Shown piece after piece: positions 6,743-10,286 of a DNA stretch of 10,286 nt. The position numbers and the translations under genes were made by a program. Position 1 is the stretch's first letter, and every line of letters begins with the position of its first letter. The notes below the pieces were generated by a model, which saw only the letters and a list, made by a program, of their open reading frames with translations, ran no database searches and was not told where the DNA came from. The DNA lies in the NCBI GenBank assembly GCA_012519125.1, contig JAAYQY010000218.1, positions 1 to 10,286 of the forward strand, given 5' to 3'. This stretch comes from Spirochaetales bacterium (GTDB taxonomy: Bacteria; Spirochaetota; Spirochaetia; Sphaerochaetales; Sphaerochaetaceae).

Positions 6743-7738
6743 TACCTGGTCCTGATACTTACGGTAGAGACCCCTGAGTTGGTCGTAGGTGAGCCCAAGC
6801 AGCTTGGCGGCTTCCTTTTGGTTGCCTGAAGCTTGTTTCAGCGCTTCCCGAAGGTAGAGCAGGTCAAGTTCAATACGGGCCTGGTCAAAAAAGGCAAGGT
6901 CCAACGTCTGTTCAGGCTTGCCCAAAGTCGGAATCTCTTTTTCTCCGATCTTAGCAAAGGGATTATTGAAGGGATTGAAATCGAGTTGTTCGATCAGGGC
7001 ACAGTCGCTGCGATACACAGCCCGCTCAACCACATTCTTCAATTCACGTACGTTGCCGGGCCAAGGATAGGTGAGCATCACTGAGAGAACTTCCTCGCTG
7101 AATGAGGGCATCTCCTTGCGACCACACTCAAGAGCCATCTTGGAGGCGAAGTAGGTGGCAAGCAGGATGATGTCCTCACCCCGTTCCCGCAAAGGAGGCA
7201 GGAAAAGCACCTCGAAGCTGAGACGATCGAGCAAATCTTCCTTGAACTTACCCTCTTGGCACAGGGTGGGGAGATCGGCATTCGTCGCCCCGATGATCCT
7301 GACATTCGATTCATGGGTGACCGAGGAGCCGACCCGTTCGTAGGTGCCGTACTCAACCACCCTGAGGATTTTCTCCTGGACTTCCAGGGGGATGAGACCG
7401 ATCTCATCGAGGAAGAGGGTTCCCCCCTCCGCCTCCTCGAAGCGTCCCTTGCGGGTCTTCTGGGCTCCGGTAAAGGCTCCCTGCTCGTAACCGAAAAGTT
7501 CGGTCTCGATCAGGGATGGAGGAAGGGCTGCACAGTTGACTGTCACCAGATTCTGTTGCCACCTGGGGGAGAGGAAGTGGAGCCTGCGGGCGGCAATCTC
7601 TTTGCCGCTTCCCCGTTCACCCACCAGAAGGACAGAGCGGTTGACGGTTGCAGCGCGGCTGAGCTTGCTCTGGAATTCGAGGAAGACTTCGCTTTCACCC
7701 AGCGGTTGCTGGTTGTATCCCCCTTGCAGGGCTTCCAT
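6740..7738 (-). CDS. pspF: PspF, sigma-54 enhancer-binding activator of the phage-shock genes
   Basis: This 332-residue protein compares with 325 in E. coli and, like PspF, lacks an N-terminal receiver domain. The AAA+ domain has Walker A GERGSGKE (40-47), the sigma-54-contacting loop GAFTGA (87-92), Walker B GGTLFLDEIG (105-114), an Arg-finger region at LLDRLSF (169-175) and WPGNVRELKNVVERAVYR (226-243). The C-terminus is a Fis-type helix-turn-helix, GNQKEAAKLLGLTYDQLR (305-322). RWQ at 59-61 matches the surface Trp56 region of E. coli PspF that contacts PspA, so PspA control is likely kept. The ATG at 7738 is chosen: AAGGAG lies 6 nt upstream and the protein then aligns with PspF from its first residues. 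A longer in-frame start at 7846 would add 36 residues translated from the intergenic control region. The gene is divergent from pspA2 and convergent with pspC1. Confidence 0.95.
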   Translation of the reverse strand: MEALQGGYNQQPLGESEVFLEFQSKLSRAATVNRSVLLVGERGSGKEIAARRLHFLSPRWQQNLVTVNCAALPPSLIETELFGYEQGAFTGAQKTRKGRFEEAEGGTLFLDEIGLIPLEVQEKILRVVEYGTYERVGSSVTHESNVRIIGATNADLPTLCQEGKFKEDLLDRLSFEVLFLPPLRERGEDIILLATYFASKMALECGRKEMPSFSEEVLSVMLTYPWPGNVRELKNVVERAVYRSDCALIEQLDFNPFNNPFAKIGEKEIPTLGKPEQTLDLAFFDQARIELDLLYLREALKQASGNQKEAAKLLGLTYDQLRGLYRKYQDQV

Positions 7739-7753
7739 GGTGCACTCCTTGTT

Positions 7754-7787
7754 TGGTAAAATTTGCCAATCTTGGCAGGTTTCACCA
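7754..7787. promoter_or_regulatory. Candidate PspF upstream activating sites for pspA2, inside the pspF leader
   Basis: Two TGG-N9-CCA dyads, TGGTAAAATTTGCCA at 7754-7768 and TGGCAGGTTTCACCA at 7773-7787, have centres 19 bp apart. They lie about 151 and 132 bp upstream of the predicted pspA2 start and only 4 bp beyond the pspF Shine-Dalgarno sequence (7745-7750). PspF bound here could activate pspA2 from a distance and at the same time repress its own gene, as known for E. coli pspF. I see no convincing sigma-70 promoter for pspF itself. Confidence 0.5.
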
Positions 7788-7856
7788 GCGCAAGGGTAGC
7801 ATGTCTTGCCCGCTGAGAAAAGAGGAAGGGGTGCAATCCCCGACAAAATGGCAACT

Positions 7857-7868
7857 TAGCGGTATTTT
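7857..7868 (+). promoter_or_regulatory. Block shared by both psp promoters, copy 2
   Basis: TAGCGGTATTTT begins 30 bp before the -24 GG of this promoter, the same distance as its partner at 5686-5697. Unlike copy 1 it has no clear inverted partner half-site. Conservation in position and sequence between otherwise diverged intergenic DNA suggests a protein or bending site. Confidence 0.4.
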
Positions 7869-7884
7869 CCCAAAAATCCAAGAG

Positions 7885-7902
7885 TTGGCACGCTTCATGC
7901 AA
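7885..7902 (+). promoter_or_regulatory. Sigma-54 promoter of the pspA2 operon
   Basis: TTGGCACGCTTCATGCAA has GG at 7887-7888 and GC at 7899-7900 with the required 10 bp between them, plus the TGGCACG core. Predicted transcription start is near 7912, giving a leader of about 40 nt. It lies in the divergent pspF-pspA2 intergenic region, the same arrangement as in enterobacteria. Confidence 0.9.
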
Positions 7903-7920
7903 CTAGATTTATAGTTACAC

Positions 7921-7937
7921 AGGTGGTACTACTACCT
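7921..7937 (+). other. Possible leader hairpin next to the pspA2 ribosome binding site
   Basis: AGGTGGTACTACTACCT can fold into a 7-bp stem (one G-U pair) with a 3-nt loop. It begins about 9 nt after the predicted start of transcription and ends at the base before the AAGGAG ribosome binding site (7938-7943). It might protect the 5' end of the message or tune translation. A small stem of this size can also arise by chance. Confidence 0.3.
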
Positions 7938-7951
7938 AAGGAGAGAAAGGT

Positions 7952-8605
7952 ATGGGAGTTTTTTCAAGATTCTTGGATATTGTCAATGCCAACATCAACT
8001 CGCTGCTGGACAAGGCTGAAGATCCTGAGAAGATGATCAAGTTGATGATGCAGGAGATGGAAGATACCCTGATTGAGCTCAAAAGTTCCTGCGCTGCCAA
8101 AATGGCAAGCAGAGCCAAAACCGACAGGGCATACAAGGAAGCACTCAATGCTGTGCAGCGCTGGCAGAATCGTGCAGAGCTTGCCATCAGCAAGGGTCGC
8201 GAGGATTTGGCAAGAGAAGCACTGCTTGAGAGAAAGACTGCAAAGGCTACACTCGAGCAATTTGAGAAAGAGTTGGCAACCTATGATGAGCTGATCAAGA
8301 CCGCAAAGGGCGAGATCACCCAGATAGAAGACAAGCTGACTACGGTGAAGCAGAAGTACCAGATGATGGTTGAGCGTGCCAAGCGTGCCCGTGAAGAGCA
8401 GGCTGCCCAGGAGACCCTCAGAAGGGCAAGTGAAGGAGCCACCTTCAACCGCTTCAACGATATGGAAGAGAAGATCGACCGGATGCAGGCCAACAACGAC
8501 CTCAATCGCCGACCCTCCTCGCTCGACGAGAAGTTCCGTGATCTTGAAGAGATGGATGACATCGATGCCGAGATCGAAGAGCTTCGCAAACGCGCCGGCT
8601 TGTAA
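7952..8605 (+). CDS. pspA: PspA/IM30 family protein, copy 2
   Basis: This 217-residue PspA/Vipp1 protein is close to the classical E. coli type (222 residues). The N-terminal amphipathic helix is MGVFSRFLDIVNANINSLLD, then EDPEKMIKLMMQEMEDTLIE, then the signature RWQNRAELAISKGREDLARE at about 70-89, a long coiled coil, and an acidic end (DDIDAEIEELRKRAGL). It would bind stressed inner membrane and, by analogy, restrain PspF. AAGGAG at 7938-7943 lies 8 nt before the ATG. It is the first gene of a four-gene operon behind a sigma-54 promoter. Of the two PspA copies this is the better candidate for the PspF-controlling one, because it is divergent from pspF and followed by pspB-like and pspC genes; that is inference. 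Confidence 0.95.
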   Translation: MGVFSRFLDIVNANINSLLDKAEDPEKMIKLMMQEMEDTLIELKSSCAAKMASRAKTDRAYKEALNAVQRWQNRAELAISKGREDLAREALLERKTAKATLEQFEKELATYDELIKTAKGEITQIEDKLTTVKQKYQMMVERAKRAREEQAAQETLRRASEGATFNRFNDMEEKIDRMQANNDLNRRPSSLDEKFRDLEEMDDIDAEIEELRKRAGL

Positions 8606-8620
8606 GGGAAGGGGTCAGAG

Positions 8621-8971
8621 ATGGAAGCAGTATGGATTCTGAGTGTCATCTTCACCTTTGTCATCATCGTGTCCACGATCGATCACCGTTACTCGCTGCG
8701 AAAGAAAAAGATCGACGCAGCACTGAGGATGCGGGAGATGGAGATGGGACTTCCCCCGGGCACCTACAGTTCCTCCAAGATGAAGATGCCCAAGGGAAAG
8801 AAAGGCGAAACCTGGGAAGCATCCTTCTCGGAGTTCAAGGGTGGAACCAACCGGACAGAGCTGAAGAAGGGAATTGATGATTTGCAGCAGCGGCTGGCGA
8901 ATCTTGAGACGATAATGAACAACCGGAGGGAGAAGCCCGAAGGTATGCACGATAAGGAATGGAAGGAATGA
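8621..8971 (+). CDS. PspB-like membrane protein with an extended middle region
   Basis: This 116-residue protein has one N-terminal membrane segment (about 3-20, VWILSVIFTFVIIVSTI), a basic stretch DHRYSLRKKK (21-30), a polar linker (about 40-75), and a coiled-coil segment DDLQQRLANLETIMNNR (86-102). The last resembles the RIQALESIL segment of PspB. Classical PspB has about 74 residues, so the linker is extra. Its place between pspA2 and pspC2 supports a PspB role: sensing stress at the inner membrane together with PspC. AAGGGG lies 6 nt before the ATG, 15 bp after pspA2. The stop overlaps the next gene's possible ATG at 8968 as ATGA. I am sure it is a gene; naming it PspB rests on topology, the C-terminal match and synteny. 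Confidence 0.75.
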   Translation: MEAVWILSVIFTFVIIVSTIDHRYSLRKKKIDAALRMREMEMGLPPGTYSSSKMKMPKGKKGETWEASFSEFKGGTNRTELKKGIDDLQQRLANLETIMNNRREKPEGMHDKEWKE

Positions 8972-8976
8972 TTGCT

Positions 8977-9330
8977 ATGGCTACCAAACGATTGTACAGA
9001 TCCCCTCGGGGAAAGATTTTCGGGGTTTGCACCGGCCTTGCCGAGTGGAGGGACTTGCCCGCCGACCCGGTTCGTCTGATTGTCTTCCTTGTGGTTCTGG
9101 CCACCGGTATTTTCCCTGGGGCTTTGATCTACCTGGCAGCAGCGCTGGTGATCCCGATGAATCCCGGATACGAGAGTTCGTCCACCATCTACCGCGAACA
9201 GGAGACCACCCAGAGCGACGAAGAGCTCAAAGCTGAGTACGAGCAGCTGAAGAAGAAGGTGGAGAAGATGGAGAGCGAGATGTTCAACAAGGAACGGGAT
9301 TGGGACGATAGGTTCCGCGAAGGACAATAA
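8977..9330 (+). CDS. pspC: PspC-domain protein with C-terminal coiled coil, copy 2
   Basis: This 117-residue protein begins with the typical PspC entry KRLYRSPRGKIFGVCTGLAE (4-23), followed by DLPADPVRLIVFLVV and two hydrophobic stretches to about residue 60. A C-terminal coiled coil (about 79-103, DEELKAEYEQLKKKVEKMES) and an arginine-containing end follow, like the zipper-bearing tail of E. coli PspC. It would act in the inner membrane with the PspB-like protein to control PspA-PspF. Three in-frame ATGs compete: 8959, 8968 and 8977. I chose 8977 because GGAAGGA (8961-8967) is 9 nt upstream and the protein then starts like other PspCs. The 8968 start would give a 4-bp overlap with pspB and is a real alternative. 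The toastrack gene starts 1 bp after its stop. Confidence 0.9.
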   Translation: MATKRLYRSPRGKIFGVCTGLAEWRDLPADPVRLIVFLVVLATGIFPGALIYLAAALVIPMNPGYESSSTIYREQETTQSDEELKAEYEQLKKKVEKMESEMFNKERDWDDRFREGQ

Positions 9331-9331
9331 T

Positions 9332-10207
9332 ATGCTCAAGGATACCAAGGCCAACAAAATATTTCTGATCGTACTGGTACTGCTGCTCGCGCTCTCCTTC
9401 ACCCTGATGAAGGGCTGGGAGGGCCGAGGCAGGGCAACACGAAGCGACCAGGACTTCGAGTTCAAGGCCAATGACTCCCTGAAGGTGAGAACGATTGCCA
9501 ATGATGTCGTCATCGAAGTGGACGATTCGCTCAAGCGTGCCACTGTCTCCATCGGAGGCAATGAGCGGGATGTCCTCTCCGTCCTCAAGACCACATCGAA
9601 CCTGAGCGTGGAAGTGAAGCCCAAAACCAACTGGTTCTTCCGCTTCTTCTCCTATGCCCCTTCAACGTTGATGATCGCCCTTCCCTCTTCCAGCCTGGGC
9701 AGCCTGGATGTCTCCACCATCAGTGGTGATATTCAGATCCTCCACCCGATGAAGGCTCAGACGATGGAAATCAAGAGCACCAGCGGTGAGGTCGATTTCC
9801 TTACCCTCGAAGCCAAGGAGAGCCTGAAGGTCTTTACAACCAGTTCCTCTCTCAGCGGCTCCGAAGCCAAAAGTCTCAGAGACCTTGAGTTCTCAACGAT
9901 CAGCGGCGATATTGATGTGCAGAAAATCACTGCCAAGGAGATAGTGCTGAAGAGCATCAGCAGCGGCGTTGAGGCAGAGGTGGAGATTCTCTCTTCCGGC
10001 TCCCTTACCGCAAGCTCAACCAGCGGAGGGCTCGAACTGGACCTGCGGGCAAACGCTGATCTGCATGTAAAGGCATCCACCACCAGCGGCACCATCACTT
10101 TCAACGAACGTGATCAGAGTGGCAGGAGTGCTGAGCTGCAAACAGGCACTGCACAAGAGAAGGTACATCTGTCTTCTGTCAGTGGTTCCATTGAAGTTAC
10201 GTACTGA
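9332..10207 (+). CDS. Membrane-anchored toastrack (DUF4097) beta-repeat protein
   Basis: This 291-residue protein has one N-terminal membrane segment or uncleaved signal (about 9-26, IFLIVLVLLLALSFTLM) and then an all-beta region. From residue 120 on, Ser-Gly turns preceded by Ser/Thr recur every 20 residues, at 131, 151, 191, 211, 231 and 252, with a degenerate copy near 171 and another at 284. Examples are STISGDI, STSGEV and TTSGTI. This is the pattern of DUF4097/toastrack domains, which stack as a right-handed beta coil. Such domains are known partners of PspC and Lia-type membrane proteins in Gram-positive and other envelope-stress systems, so its position directly after pspC2 (1 bp gap, AAGGA about 7 nt before the ATG) fits. 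It probably sits outside the cytoplasmic membrane and senses or scaffolds; its exact role is unknown. Confidence 0.85.
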   Translation: MLKDTKANKIFLIVLVLLLALSFTLMKGWEGRGRATRSDQDFEFKANDSLKVRTIANDVVIEVDDSLKRATVSIGGNERDVLSVLKTTSNLSVEVKPKTNWFFRFFSYAPSTLMIALPSSSLGSLDVSTISGDIQILHPMKAQTMEIKSTSGEVDFLTLEAKESLKVFTTSSSLSGSEAKSLRDLEFSTISGDIDVQKITAKEIVLKSISSGVEAEVEILSSGSLTASSTSGGLELDLRANADLHVKASTTSGTITFNERDQSGRSAELQTGTAQEKVHLSSVSGSIEVTY

Positions 10208-10230
10208 CACCAATTAAAATGTCTTTTATT

Positions 10231-10270
10231 CGCAGGGTTTGGGTAACAACCCTGCGTTCTTATTTTTTTA
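10231..10270 (+). terminator. Rho-independent terminator of the pspA2 operon
   Basis: A perfect 9-bp stem, CGCAGGGTT (10231-10239) and AACCCTGCG (10248-10256), with an 8-nt loop is followed by TTCTTATTTTTTTA. It lies 23 bp after the toastrack stop codon and ends the four-gene operon. Nothing else is visible from here to the right edge. Confidence 0.93.
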
Positions 10271-10286
10271 TCCTCGAATCGTAGCG

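Noticed and set aside
7828..7841. GGGG-TGCAAT-CCCC stem in the pspF-pspA2 gap
   Set aside because: The stem is only 4 bp, with no T-run and no copy in the other psp region.
7739..7846. 36-residue N-terminal extension of PspF
   Set aside because: It covers the control region, is not seen in PspF, and a strong AAGGAG precedes the ATG at 7738.
7875..7887. 12 of 13 match to the IHF consensus
   Set aside because: It runs into the -24 element, where IHF could not bend DNA usefully, and the other psp promoter has no equivalent.
8764..9630. 288-codon open frame antisense to pspB-like, pspC2 and the toastrack gene
   Set aside because: It crosses three well-supported genes, has low-complexity Ser/Leu-rich translation and no ribosome binding site.

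Overview
The window carries eleven protein-coding genes on both strands with little intergenic space, and it is an ordinary chromosomal segment: I see no mobile element, CRISPR array, rRNA or tRNA. Protein style, moderate-to-high GC and gene content fit a free-living anaerobe. A spirochaete of the Sphaerochaeta type is my best guess, but this rests on impression and not on a marker gene.

Layout. (1) 1-644, minus: a Nif3-family protein cut by the left edge. (2) 697-2730, plus: a Lon-like serine protease of the LonC/AAA_32 kind, divergent from the Nif3 gene across 52 bp. (3) 5556 down to 2713, minus: an overlapping three-gene operon of rsmI, a SpoU-class RNA methyltransferase and a MATE exporter. 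The MATE gene converges on the protease gene and overlaps it by 18 bp. (4) 5787-6664, plus: a small phage-shock operon, pspA1-pspC1, closed by a hairpin terminator. (5) 7738 down to 6740, minus: pspF, the sigma-54 activator. (6) 7952-10207, plus: a second and larger phage-shock operon, pspA2, pspB-like, pspC2 and a toastrack (DUF4097) protein, also closed by a terminator.

How it works together. Regions 4-6 form one envelope-stress module. Both psp operons have near-consensus sigma-54 (-24/-12) promoters, and a single PspF lies between them. By analogy with E. coli, PspA would hold PspF inactive until membrane stress recruits PspA to the membrane. PspF would then fire both promoters. I find paired TGG-N9-CCA dyads upstream of each promoter, one pair inside the pspF leader, and a second shared block at an identical distance from both -24 elements. 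These are candidate PspF operators. They predict co-regulation of the two operons and autoregulation of pspF.

A second theme is start-site architecture. The Nif3, Lon-like and rsmI genes each have a sigma-70-like -10 element placed so that predicted transcription starts at, or one base before, the ATG. None has a Shine-Dalgarno sequence, so they look leaderless. The psp genes, in contrast, mostly have clear ribosome binding sites.
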